The notes under the pieces are model-generated. The model had not been told where the DNA came from and searched no databases. It saw only the letters and a list, made by a program, of their open reading frames with translations. A stretch of DNA of 64,000 nt, from positions 1 to 64,000 of the forward strand of contig JAMLHE010000016.1 in assembly GCA_023957315.1 (NCBI GenBank), written 5' to 3'. The DNA is from Candidatus Kapaibacterium sp. Lineage in GTDB: Bacteria; Bacteroidota; Ignavibacteria; Kapaibacteriales; UBA2268. How positions within the stretch are numbered: position 1 is the stretch's first letter; every line of letters starts with the position of its first letter. The position numbers and the translations under genes are program-made. Of the stretch, positions 16,924 to 25,184 are shown piece by piece.

Positions 16924-17682
16924 ATGAAAAAAATATCCTTTATCATTTTGTTAGCTGCTTTGTTTTTCCTTACAGGTTGCCCAAACGATGACCCCGTCAA
17001 GCCCGACCCTTGCGCGGGTAAGAAACCGGTGACCGCTGAAATAAAAATTATGCAAGAAGTCAGGAATGCCGACACAGCATCTAATTGGATTGAAACAGAT
17101 ACAATATCAATTGATAAATTGGTGATTTTTGAATCTTTAGAAAATTATGATTTTTATGAATGGCAAATTCTCGGTGATACTACAAGATACTACAAAAGGC
17201 GACAATCATTTAGATTTTATGAACCTTGGGGGGAGCTTACTGTGAGATTGATTGTACGTAGCCAACCTGATACTCTTTGCTTTCCTACTGATGATGGTAT
17301 AGATACTGCTTTCAAAAAAATTCTTGTAGTAAAAAAAGAAGATTTGGCATTAAATGGTAGTTATTTGGGTTATCACGAAAGTAATCCCTTAGACACTTTC
17401 ACAGTAGATATTGTGTTTGAAGGAGGTAATAGAGGTATGGTTATATACAACATAAATAGGGGATGTTTTGTTCCTAAGACAGTAGAAGTACTTCAAACAT
17501 ATATGTTTGTTGATTATAGTAATCATTACATCAGTTTCAAGGGTAACGTTGGAGAATTTGGATGCGAACTACCTTCAGGTCGTGGAGTACTTGATATTTC
17601 GAGTAATACAATCGTAATTGACTATGAATCTGGTCCTAAAGATGATAGAAAGCAGTACAAATTTATAGGGGTGAAGAAATGA
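16924..17682 (+). CDS. Lipoprotein of unknown function
   Basis: 252 residues with a lipoprotein signal: a Lys-rich start, a hydrophobic stretch and the lipobox LTGC (Cys20), followed by a Pro/Asp-rich linker (PNDDPVKPDP). The mature part appears beta-rich with no domain that I recognise; paired cysteines may form disulfides. It is probably anchored in the outer membrane. Its stop overlaps the start of the next gene by 4 bp (ATGA), so both proteins are likely made together. A TATATTTG word at 16803-16810 could be a distant promoter. Confidence 0.75.
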   Translation: MKKISFIILLAALFFLTGCPNDDPVKPDPCAGKKPVTAEIKIMQEVRNADTASNWIETDTISIDKLVIFESLENYDFYEWQILGDTTRYYKRRQSFRFYEPWGELTVRLIVRSQPDTLCFPTDDGIDTAFKKILVVKKEDLALNGSYLGYHESNPLDTFTVDIVFEGGNRGMVIYNINRGCFVPKTVEVLQTYMFVDYSNHYISFKGNVGEFGCELPSGRGVLDISSNTIVIDYESGPKDDRKQYKFIGVKK

Positions 17683-20150
17683 AAACTCTAATCATTTTTT
17701 TACTCTTCTTATCTTACAATGCTGGAATCCTTTATAGCCAAACAGATAGGTGTTCAACACAGACTACAGAGGCTGTAAGAACAGACCCGAACAATGCGAT
17801 TAACGAAAGATATCCAAGCAAGACCAATACAGATGGTAGAATTTTAAATTGGATGGATAAGCAATTTGATGTTAATTGTATGTTTTTTCATTCTGGTGTA
17901 AACCGCATTGAATCACCTTTCAATCAGACTAATAATATTTTTGTAAATCACTTTTTAGATAATAAGGATAACAAACCGGAGGACGGTTGGGAACTGATCT
18001 GTCGCCAATTTGGATATAACGATGATGGCTTACTTGATACAGATGAAAACAATCCCTACTTGGTACTATACAACAGATACTTAGGTCTTATAAGAGTGTT
18101 TGCCTTAGTTGGTAATAATAAAGCAGATTACTCATATGGCAAAATTTCAATGAGGTTTCTGTCGGGTGATGAACATGTTACTACTTCCTTGTTAGATTTC
18201 GCTATTTCAGACTCTTTAAAACCATTTCGTGCACTGAATGATTTCCCTTCACGAGCAAGTGGAATTGACTTTAATAACTATAGTATGCATAATTTGTTTA
18301 GAAGGGTAAGCAACATGTATAATTGGTTTTATGCTGATTTCCCGGTAAATTATGACCCATGTACTTGTTTGTCCAAGTCGAAATTATTTTTTGAAGTTGA
18401 AATGATGACTCAAGCTAATTTGAATATGACCGGCACTTTAGAAAAAACAGTTGTTGATTTAGGGAATTCTTATAACAATGATAACTCTGCTTTGATTGAT
18501 GATACAGGAAAATCGTTGACTTTGTCCGGATTTGGTGGCAATATTGTAGAAACTTTTAAAAGTTTTAACAGATTCAATGTCGGTTTGAAACACTACATTA
18601 AGGAATTTCACAAAAGTGATAGTCTGAAGAAAGATAAAGCATTGGCATCTTTGAATGTTTTTAACGAAACACTTCGCGAAGGCATGGCAACTGATGCATT
18701 GAAAATTATGCCTGAAGTCGGGAATATTAGCGAGATGCTTGATTATTTCATAATTGGTGGCAAAACTTACCCAACAACGATTAAACATGCACCAACTGCT
18801 ATCCAATCAAATTTGGCGGTCTCCGGTTCAATCACTGCTTATAAGTTTCAGAGTATAATCTTTTGGAATCCCGGTTCAAACTTCACAAGTTCTTCATTCG
18901 ATGATAGGCAATATCCAATTTACGACCAAGTGCTTGGCACCTTCAATCTCTTAAGGGCGCCCAAAATTGCTGTCAATAAATCAAGCTTTGTTGAATGCAA
19001 AAGTAAAAAGTTGCGTATATTTCCTAGAAAAGTAAGATTCGATAATAGATATACAATTAGCGATACTTTCTCGGTCAATTTGCACGAACAAATTCAATAT
19101 GTGCTCAATCCTGTGGCTTTCAGTACCAATCCCGATGATGTTACCATTTTAGCATCTATTGAATTCGATTTGGAACCCACAAAATATTTATACTTTCGGG
19201 GAACCGATATCAGTGCGACGGGTTTGGAACATGTTAAGGATAATACTTATCGAAGCAAATATTTCCCAATTCAATGCTTGACAGATGAGTACTTCAAATT
19301 TGTTGTCACTACAGACGCTACTGATTTTTGGCACAAAGAAGAATGCGGCGAACTATCAGTAAACCCTATTAGCCTAACTAATTTCAAAGTCAGATTGCTC
19401 AATTTTTATAAGAGGAATGACTTGGAAAATCATCCAAATGCCGATGATATTATGGAAATGAGAACATACCTAATTGGAGAAATTGTTTACACAGAGAATT
19501 TGAACAACACTGATGATTATTCAATTTCGGGCTACCATGAATCATTAGTGCTCGAAAATACTACGATATCATCCGATATAACTGCTTGGGGCGATATTGA
19601 AATAGGGGAGAATGTCACTGTGTCAGGTTCAAATACATATTATATCAAGTCAATTTATGGTAGCACTTATGTTAAAAATGGGGCAAATGTAGTACCAAAC
19701 TTGATATTGCAATCAGGGCATAAAAGTGCTTGTAATATACCTATGTATGCGCCCGTTTCGTTTGATGATGTAATGGATTTTTGCAAATCTAACTCGAAAG
19801 ACGGTTATCGTCCCGAGATTAGGCGGATGGGACCAAGCAGTATGTTTTATGAAGATGCCTTGCATTATTCTAATATCGAACCGTCGCATACATTGAGTTT
19901 GGATGTTTATCCTTCACCGGCTCATTCGACAGTGAACATCAAATTTGACCATTCCGAATCACAAAATATTAGAATTGTGATAAGCAACCCCTTAGGAAAA
20001 ATACTTGCCATTCCCGTTGACAACTCAAATCATCCACATGGAGAATTCACTATACCAATAGATGTCAGTCATTTTTCACAAGGAGTATATTTTTGTACAT
20101 TATATAGCCCACAAGGAATAATCACAAAAAGCTTCGTAGTAGTTAAGTAA
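17679..20150 (+). CDS. Large T9SS-exported protein of unknown function
   Basis: 823 residues with a signal peptide (MKTLIIFLLFLSYNAGILYS) and a type IX sorting domain in the last 80 residues: LDVYPSPAHSTVNIKF, then RIVISNPLGK, then GVYFCTLYSPQG and a basic end. The body shows no domain that I recognise. A segment near residues 620-680 (ITAWGDIEIGENVTVSGSNT) reads like a short beta-helix. It is translationally coupled to the upstream lipoprotein, so the two may form a surface complex. Start and length are unambiguous. Confidence 0.8.
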   Translation: MKTLIIFLLFLSYNAGILYSQTDRCSTQTTEAVRTDPNNAINERYPSKTNTDGRILNWMDKQFDVNCMFFHSGVNRIESPFNQTNNIFVNHFLDNKDNKPEDGWELICRQFGYNDDGLLDTDENNPYLVLYNRYLGLIRVFALVGNNKADYSYGKISMRFLSGDEHVTTSLLDFAISDSLKPFRALNDFPSRASGIDFNNYSMHNLFRRVSNMYNWFYADFPVNYDPCTCLSKSKLFFEVEMMTQANLNMTGTLEKTVVDLGNSYNNDNSALIDDTGKSLTLSGFGGNIVETFKSFNRFNVGLKHYIKEFHKSDSLKKDKALASLNVFNETLREGMATDALKIMPEVGNISEMLDYFIIGGKTYPTTIKHAPTAIQSNLAVSGSITAYKFQSIIFWNPGSNFTSSSFDDRQYPIYDQVLGTFNLLRAPKIAVNKSSFVECKSKKLRIFPRKVRFDNRYTISDTFSVNLHEQIQYVLNPVAFSTNPDDVTILASIEFDLEPTKYLYFRGTDISATGLEHVKDNTYRSKYFPIQCLTDEYFKFVVTTDATDFWHKEECGELSVNPISLTNFKVRLLNFYKRNDLENHPNADDIMEMRTYLIGEIVYTENLNNTDDYSISGYHESLVLENTTISSDITAWGDIEIGENVTVSGSNTYYIKSIYGSTYVKNGANVVPNLILQSGHKSACNIPMYAPVSFDDVMDFCKSNSKDGYRPEIRRMGPSSMFYEDALHYSNIEPSHTLSLDVYPSPAHSTVNIKFDHSESQNIRIVISNPLGKILAIPVDNSNHPHGEFTIPIDVSHFSQGVYFCTLYSPQGIITKSFVVVK

Positions 20151-20166
20151 TCTATACAAGTCTCGT

Positions 20167-20181
20167 CTTTTGTAACAAAAG
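20167..20181 (+). repeat. Small hairpin in a lipoprotein leader
   Basis: CTTTTGT and ACAAAAG flank a single base, giving a 7-bp stem just after the preceding stop codon. It is followed by a GGGAAAT word and an AAGGAG ribosome-binding site. Comparable hairpin plus GGAAAT arrangements precede the next two genes (around 20676-20701 and 21369-21390), so each gene of this run carries a related leader. Confidence 0.55.
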
Positions 20182-20218
20182 AGGGAAATGAAAATTTCAC
20201 ACTTGAAGGAGTCAAAAA

Positions 20219-20665
20219 ATGAAAAAAAAACTAATATGGTTAGTCTTTGCGAGTGTGTTATTGCTGAAGTCTTGTGATAGAGGAATTGAAGTAGGCTTAC
20301 CACCAATATTTTCAATGGAAGCAATTTATCCAAATCCTGCAAGAACAATAGATACAATAACTCTTGGAATTTATGAATATGATACGGGACTGAGATTAGG
20401 GTCTGGTGATAAGTTAATAGTTATAGCCAAAAAAGCAACAGATACGGATACGTTAAAAATAACAGGAATAGAAAAAAGACGTGAAAACCCTAAATATTCA
20501 GAAGGACACATCATTTCTAATCCTTATATTGAAGTCATTCGGTCAAAATTTGAAATAATGATTCAATGCGATATAAGTAATCTGAATGAAGGAAATTGGA
20601 CAATTGAAGTTAGTGGTGGTAAGTGGACAACTACTAGTAAGGTAAGATTAATAGTTTTTAAATAG
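20219..20665 (+). CDS. Small lipoprotein of unknown function
   Basis: 148 residues. The N-terminus (MKKKLIWLVFASVLLLKSC) fits a lipoprotein signal with Cys19. The rest seems a single beta-sandwich-like domain (YPNPARTIDTITLGIYEYD, ... GDKLIVIAKKATDTDTLKI), possibly Ig-like; a full match to a known family is not claimed. A strong AAGGAG ribosome-binding site precedes the start. It is the first of three adjacent small lipoprotein genes. Confidence 0.7.
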   Translation: MKKKLIWLVFASVLLLKSCDRGIEVGLPPIFSMEAIYPNPARTIDTITLGIYEYDTGLRLGSGDKLIVIAKKATDTDTLKITGIEKRRENPKYSEGHIISNPYIEVIRSKFEIMIQCDISNLNEGNWTIEVSGGKWTTTSKVRLIVFK

Positions 20666-20731
20666 ATGAGTTCCCTTCTGTCAGTTGTAACAAAAGCAGA
20701 ACAGGAAATTACATATTTATAGGAGTAAAAA

Positions 20732-21358
20732 ATGAAAAAACTTTCTTTGTTTTCTTTGTTTATTTTTGTATTGGCATTGAGTTGTTCGGAGGACTCAAAT
20801 TCGCCCAATAACAATCCTAAGGAACTAATTCCTTTAAAAATTGGAAATACATGGGTACATAATCATACCTATTATGATGAATTTCTCACCGACCAATCAG
20901 GTAAATTAACATCAACTGTTATATCTGATGAAATGTATAACGGTGAAAAGTATTATAGAATGGAAATGTTAAGACATAATTCCAACCAAAAGGAAATTTC
21001 ACAAGTATATTACATTAACAAATCTGACGGATTTTATTCGCTATATTTTATTAATAGCGAACCCCAAACAAAGTTTGTAAAATATCCGGTATTCGAAGGT
21101 GAAATTATTCATAGCGATAAATACAACAAATTTTATGTAGAAAAAGTTGATACATTGATAAGCACAAGTGCGGGGAAATTCAAATGTATAATGTATGTTA
21201 AAATAGCACTATTGGATGATATAGAAAGGAGTAAAGTTCTAATTTATTACTGCCCTGGTATTGGGCTAATTGCAGGGGAAAATATTGGGATAGATCATGA
21301 AACCGGACATCAATTTCTTTTCTTCAAGTCTGAATTAGTATCGTATAGTTTGAAGTAG
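20732..21358 (+). CDS. Small lipoprotein, tandem paralogue 1
   Basis: 208 residues with lipobox LALSC (Cys18). The first 30 or so residues (MKKLSLFSLFIFVLALSCSE...) are almost identical to those of the next gene. The remaining 170 are clearly homologous but diverged: FPLKIGN-W-Y, SDEMYNGE-YYR, YYINKSDG, EKVDTLISTSAGKFKC and YYCPGIGLIA are shared. Aromatic strands suggest a beta-barrel or cone-like fold; the function is unknown. An AGGAG ribosome-binding site precedes the start. Confidence 0.75.
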   Translation: MKKLSLFSLFIFVLALSCSEDSNSPNNNPKELIPLKIGNTWVHNHTYYDEFLTDQSGKLTSTVISDEMYNGEKYYRMEMLRHNSNQKEISQVYYINKSDGFYSLYFINSEPQTKFVKYPVFEGEIIHSDKYNKFYVEKVDTLISTSAGKFKCIMYVKIALLDDIERSKVLIYYCPGIGLIAGENIGIDHETGHQFLFFKSELVSYSLK

Positions 21359-21368
21359 AAAAAATTCA

Positions 21369-21390
21369 GTTCTGTCCTTTACAACAGAAC
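21369..21390 (+). repeat. Hairpin between tandem lipoprotein genes
   Basis: GTTCTGT (21369-21375) pairs with ACAGAAC (21384-21390) across an 8-nt loop directly after the upstream stop codon. The stem sequence is the same as that of the repeat pair at 1094-1275, so this may be another member of that family placed in an intergenic spacer. Confidence 0.6.
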
Positions 21391-21421
21391 GGGAAATTTA
21401 CATATTTATAGGAGTTAAAAA

Positions 21422-22024
21422 ATGAAAAAACTTTCTTTGTTTTCTTTGTTTATTTTTGTGTTGGCATTGAGTTGTTCGGATGACTCAACTTCGCCCAATA
21501 ACAATTCTAAGGAAATATTTCCTTTAAAAATTGGTAATTCGTGGGTGTACAATTATACCTTTTACGATGATTTCGAGGTGAAGACAACTAAAGGGACATT
21601 AACTGTTGTTTCAGATGAAATGTATAATGGTGAAAGGTATTATAGAATCGAAATTTCGGATGGCGACCAAGCTATAATAATACCACCTATTTATTACATT
21701 AACAAGTCTGACGGATTGTATTTATTATTTTTTGAAGATAATCAAGAACCCGAATCAGTGCTTATAAAATATCCGGTCACCGAAGGTGAAATATTTTTTA
21801 ATGATGGATTCCACAAATCATATGTAGAAAAAGTTGATACTTTGATAAGCACAAGTGCCGGTAAATTCAAATGTATAAAGTATGTTGATATAATACATTT
21901 GAATGGAGAGCAAATACATAAAAGCATCAAGTACTACTGCCCGGGTATTGGTCTAATTGCATCAGAATCCGGAAATTGGTCTCTTGAAAATCGGTCTGAA
22001 TTAGTATCGTTTAAATTGAAGTGA
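21422..22024 (+). CDS. Small lipoprotein, tandem paralogue 2
   Basis: 200 residues, homologous over its whole length to the gene before it, with a nearly identical signal sequence and lipobox (Cys18) and the same AGGAG leader. Shared mature motifs include SDEMYNGERYYRIE, YYINKSDGLY, KVDTLISTSAGKFKCIKY and YYCPGIGLIASES. The contrast between a nearly identical leader and a diverged body suggests a duplication with conserved or gene-converted 5' ends. The function is unknown; probably outer-membrane anchored. Confidence 0.75.
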   Translation: MKKLSLFSLFIFVLALSCSDDSTSPNNNSKEIFPLKIGNSWVYNYTFYDDFEVKTTKGTLTVVSDEMYNGERYYRIEISDGDQAIIIPPIYYINKSDGLYLLFFEDNQEPESVLIKYPVTEGEIFFNDGFHKSYVEKVDTLISTSAGKFKCIKYVDIIHLNGEQIHKSIKYYCPGIGLIASESGNWSLENRSELVSFKLK

Positions 22025-22066
22025 TTGGGGGGGCTATTTTGTAAACGTTTTTTAGGACAAACTTTG

Positions 22067-22128
22067 GAAAATCCCCCTGCTCGCAAACTCGCTTTCCCCC
22101 TTTGGCAAAAGGGGATTAAGGGGGATTT
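22067..22128. repeat. Intact copy of the repeat interrupted by the IS element
   Basis: The repeat reads aatccccctgctcgcaa, ctcgcttt, then a near-palindrome ccccctttggcaaaagggg (22096-22114), then attaagggggattt. Both flanks match those of the IS element at 14908-16721. A degenerate relative (cacccctcaaaaggggaatt) is at 37049-37068. It lies just downstream of a gene and could act as a transcript-end hairpin. Confidence 0.75.
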
Positions 22129-22280
22129 CTTGTTTGTTGTCCCGTCAGTTGTTCCAACTAATGAATATTGATGAATCTGTATTATAGTGTCAGATGTAAC
22201 AAAGACGATTCACTAACTATGGAACAAAGACGGGACTGGAAATTCTGAAAAATAAGACACGTTATTTTTGACGAAAAGAA

Positions 22281-22303
22281 AAACCTTGACTGTGTCAAGG
22301 TTT
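22281..22303 (-). terminator. Intrinsic terminator of tRNA-Val
   Basis: On the minus strand AAACCTTGAC and GTCAAGGTTT form a 10-bp stem with a 3-nt loop, followed by TTCTTTTC. It begins about 25 bp after the 3' end of tRNA-Val, in the correct orientation. Confidence 0.75.
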
Positions 22304-22327
22304 CAAGGGCTATGAAATTATGTTTTG

Positions 22328-22401
22328 TGGGCTCTACAGGATTCGAACCGGCGACCTCTACGATGTCAACGTAGCGCTCTAACCAACTGAGCTAAGAGCC
22401 C
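22328..22401 (-). tRNA. tRNA-Val (GAC)
   Basis: Minus strand. The acceptor stem GGGCTCT/AGAGCCC is fully paired. The D-arm is GCTCAGTTGGTTAGAGC, the anticodon stem CTACG/CGTAG has loop TTGACAT, giving anticodon GAC for valine, and the T-loop is TTCGAAT. The discriminator is A; CCA is not encoded. The T-stem GCCGG/CCTGT contains one C-U mismatch and a G-U pair, which is slightly unusual. An intrinsic terminator follows. Confidence 0.93.
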
Positions 22402-22543
22402 AAAATTCTGTTACAAATATAACACATTTTGACGAGATAGCAAATGATGTGTTTGCGATAATTTTTGCCCTCATTTGAAATTCAAAATTTAATTCTACTC
22501 CCTTTTTCAATTTCGATAACGGTATTGTTCGCCCATAAATCCT

Positions 22544-22551
22544 TATATTTG
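22544..22551 (+). promoter_or_regulatory. Possible -7 element for the wecB-rfb operon
   Basis: TATATTTG fits TAnnTTTG and lies 24 bp before the start codon at 22575. A TTG at 22525-22527 is present, but the spacing of 16 bp is short for the usual -33 distance. Confidence 0.4.
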
Positions 22552-22574
22552 AATTTGTATAAAATTGAAAATTG

Positions 22575-23666
22575 ATGTCAAAAATTATTAACATTGTCGG
22601 GGCGCGCCCCAATTTCATGAAGATTGCTCCATTGATGAAAGCATACGCGGGTTCTGATTCCTTGGAGCCTATTTTGCTTCACACCGGGCAACATTACGAT
22701 GCCAAAATGTCGTCTCTTTTTTTTGATGAGCTTGGCATCCCCAAGCCGGATATCAATCTCGAAGTCGGTTCGGACACCCAAGCCAAACAAGTTGCCAAAA
22801 TTATGGAACGCTTCGAAGATGTTTGCTTTAGCGTCAAACCTGACGCCATTCTCGTCGTCGGCGATGTCAATTCAACTATGGCTTGCAGTATTGTCGCTGC
22901 CAAACTCGGAATCAAGATTGTCCATCTCGAAGCGGGTTTGCGAAGTTTCGACCGCACTATGCCGGAGGAAATCAACCGATTGGTTACCGATGCTCTTGCA
23001 GACTTGTTGTTGACTCCATCTGCAGATGCAGACCAAAACCTATCGAATGAGGGAGTGAGCAAATCGAAAGTTTTTCGTGTCGGCAATATAATGATTGACA
23101 CATTATTTATGTTCTTGCCCAAAGCGGAACTTTCACCTATTCTTGATGATTTAAAGCTCCGAAGCGGTGAATTCAGCCTTGTCACTTTGCACCGCCCATC
23201 AAATGTGGACGAGAAGGAAGGAATCCAGAGCATAATGAATACTTTGAATGAAATTTCCTCCGATATAGATATTATTTTCCCAATGCACCCACGCACTAAG
23301 GAAAATTTGCGGAAGTTTGGCATAAATTTGAATGCTCTGAATCCGAGACTTCAAATTTGCGAGCCGCTTGGCTATCTCGATTTCCAAAAATTAATGTCTA
23401 ACTCGAAATTTGTAATCACAGACAGCGGCGGAGTGCAAGAGGAGACTACTGCACTGAAAATACCGTGCATCACATTGCGCGAAAATACTGAACGCCCAAT
23501 TACGATATTGGAAGGCTCGAACGTCATTGCCGGAAAAGATATGCAGAAATTGTTGGAATACGCCAATCAAGCAATTGCGGGAAATTGGAAGCAAAGCCAA
23601 ATCCCGGAAATGTGGGACGGCAAAACTGCTAAAAGGGTGATAGAAGTTTTGGAAGGGAATTTATAA
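22575..23666 (+). CDS. wecB: UDP-N-acetylglucosamine 2-epimerase (non-hydrolysing)
   Basis: 363 residues from the ATG at 22575; the TTG one codon before is less likely. It has the N-terminal signature IVGARPNFMKIAPLMKA, HTGQHYD near residue 40, HLEAGLRSFDRTMPEEINR with the catalytic acidic residues, HRPSNVDE, and the C-terminal SGGVQEE motif. It converts UDP-GlcNAc to UDP-ManNAc for surface polysaccharide. It heads a five-gene plus-strand cluster with the dTDP-rhamnose genes (3 bp to the next), which points to O-antigen or capsule synthesis. Confidence 0.93.
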   Translation: MSKIINIVGARPNFMKIAPLMKAYAGSDSLEPILLHTGQHYDAKMSSLFFDELGIPKPDINLEVGSDTQAKQVAKIMERFEDVCFSVKPDAILVVGDVNSTMACSIVAAKLGIKIVHLEAGLRSFDRTMPEEINRLVTDALADLLLTPSADADQNLSNEGVSKSKVFRVGNIMIDTLFMFLPKAELSPILDDLKLRSGEFSLVTLHRPSNVDEKEGIQSIMNTLNEISSDIDIIFPMHPRTKENLRKFGINLNALNPRLQICEPLGYLDFQKLMSNSKFVITDSGGVQEETTALKIPCITLRENTERPITILEGSNVIAGKDMQKLLEYANQAIAGNWKQSQIPEMWDGKTAKRVIEVLEGNL

Positions 23667-23669
23667 TAT

Positions 23670-24308
23670 ATGAAAATTACTCAGGTCAATAACCTTGCTT
23701 TAAGCGAACTGAAACTTATTCAATTCGCCCGATTTAGTGATGAACGCGGATATTTTACCGAGACTTTCCGACAATCAGATTTCGAGAATAATGCTAAAAC
23801 TGTCTTTCTCGTTGGAAAGCAATTCAAACAAACAAACGAATCCTACACACATGCGGGCTTTTTTCGCGGTTTGCATTTCCAATGGAATCCATTTATGGAC
23901 AAACTCGTAAGGTGCGTTAACGGTCATATTATTGATTTTGCGCTGGATATTCGCCCCGATTCTCCTGACTTTTGCAAAATCGTGGCTCAAGAACTGCAAT
24001 GCAACAATCAGAGCGAATTTGGTGAATGGTTTTGGGTGCCGAACGGATTCGCACACGGCTTTTACGCAATGGAAGATTCGCTTATCGAATATATGTGCAC
24101 ATCCGAATGGTCACCAGGCAATGAAGCGTCATTGACAATTGCAGATGACCGGATTGATTGGTCTAATTGCGAACCGGATATAATTGCTTTGATGCACAAA
24201 CTCATTAAAAATAACACATTGAAAATGAGCAACAAGGATAAAATTGGGATGAATCTGAGCCAATGGGCGGATTCGATTGATGCAAGATTATTCAAATATG
24301 AGGCATAA
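23670..24308 (+). CDS. rfbC: dTDP-4-dehydrorhamnose 3,5-epimerase
   Basis: 212 residues, cupin fold. Family motifs are FSDERGYFTETFR, FRGLHFQ with the catalytic His69, GHIIDFALDIR, WVPNGFAHGFY and the late EYMCTSEWSPGNE segment. The C-terminus is about 25 residues longer than usual. It acts at the third step of dTDP-L-rhamnose synthesis. Its stop is immediately followed by the start of rfbA. Confidence 0.88.
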   Translation: MKITQVNNLALSELKLIQFARFSDERGYFTETFRQSDFENNAKTVFLVGKQFKQTNESYTHAGFFRGLHFQWNPFMDKLVRCVNGHIIDFALDIRPDSPDFCKIVAQELQCNNQSEFGEWFWVPNGFAHGFYAMEDSLIEYMCTSEWSPGNEASLTIADDRIDWSNCEPDIIALMHKLIKNNTLKMSNKDKIGMNLSQWADSIDARLFKYEA

Positions 24309-25184
24309 ATGAAAACGAAAGGTATCATTCTCGCCGGTGGAAAGGGGACAAGATTATACCCTATGACCAATATTTTTTCTAAACAGTTGCAAGCTGTTTA
24401 TGATAAACCGATGATTTATTACCCGCTTTCGACATTGATGTTGGCAGGTATTCGTGAAGTATTAATCATATCTACACCCGAAGACACTCCAAATTACAAA
24501 AAATTATTGGGTGACGGCTCTCAATTCGGGATTACAATCGAATATAAGATTCAAGATACTCCGGGTGGATTGCCCCAAGCATTTATCATAGGCGAACAAT
24601 TTATAGGCGATTCCCAAGTTTGCCTGATTCTTGGCGATAATCTTTTCTATGGCAAGCTTGATTTTTTACGTGATGGAATAGCAAACAATCATGGTGGAAC
24701 AATTTTTGCTTATCATGTAGATAATCCAACCGAATATGGTGTTGTAGAATTCGACCACAATCATAAAGTTTTGAGCATAGAGGAGAAGCCCTTGGTGCCA
24801 AAATCCAAATACGCTATTCCGGGATTGTATATTTTCAATTCTAAGGTCGCCGCTTATTCTCGTGAACTCAAACCGAGTGTGCGTGGTGAAATCGAAATCA
24901 CCGACCTTCACAAGCACTATTTGCGAGATAATGAACTCGATGTGGTGACTATCGGCAGAGGAGTGGCATGGCTTGATACCGGTACACCTCAATCATTGCT
25001 CGAAGCAGGTGTCTTTATTCAAACTATCGAAAAACGCCAAGGTACAAAAATTGCTTGTTTGGAGGAAATTGCCTTGCAACAAGATTTCATTGATTTGGAT
25101 TCTTACCAAAAATTAATTGGCAGCTTACCCGAATGCGATTACAAAAATTATTGCAAAAAAATTATAAACGAGTATAATAGATGA
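24309..25184 (+). CDS. rfbA: Glucose-1-phosphate thymidylyltransferase
   Basis: 291 residues, normal for the family. The nucleotide-binding GGKGTRLYPMT near residues 9-19 and QDTPGGLPQAF are conserved, as are LGDNLFYG and VEFDHNHKVLSIEEKP. It makes dTDP-glucose, the first step of the rhamnose pathway. Its end overlaps the start of rfbB by 4 bp. Confidence 0.95.
   Translation: MKTKGIILAGGKGTRLYPMTNIFSKQLQAVYDKPMIYYPLSTLMLAGIREVLIISTPEDTPNYKKLLGDGSQFGITIEYKIQDTPGGLPQAFIIGEQFIGDSQVCLILGDNLFYGKLDFLRDGIANNHGGTIFAYHVDNPTEYGVVEFDHNHKVLSIEEKPLVPKSKYAIPGLYIFNSKVAAYSRELKPSVRGEIEITDLHKHYLRDNELDVVTIGRGVAWLDTGTPQSLLEAGVFIQTIEKRQGTKIACLEEIALQQDFIDLDSYQKLIGSLPECDYKNYCKKIINEYNR

Larger units (their letters stand above)
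22025..22327. other. Repeat-rich intergenic region
   Basis: 303 bp with no gene. It contains the intact copy of the tccccctgctcgc repeat (22067-22128) and a cccgtcagttgttcc word at 22141-22155 whose partner ggaacaaagacggga (22219-22233) is inverted. It also has the tRNA terminator on the minus strand. Several words (ttttaggacaa, cccgtca-ttgtt) recur at 36929-37045. Confidence 0.6.

Noticed and set aside
22572..22574. TTG as the start of wecB
   Set aside because: The ATG in the next codon gives the standard family N-terminus; a TTG start is not needed.
22694..23323. Long open frame (209 codons) on the minus strand inside wecB
   Set aside because: It is antisense to a well-conserved enzyme, has no recognisable protein features and reflects codon bias of the real gene.
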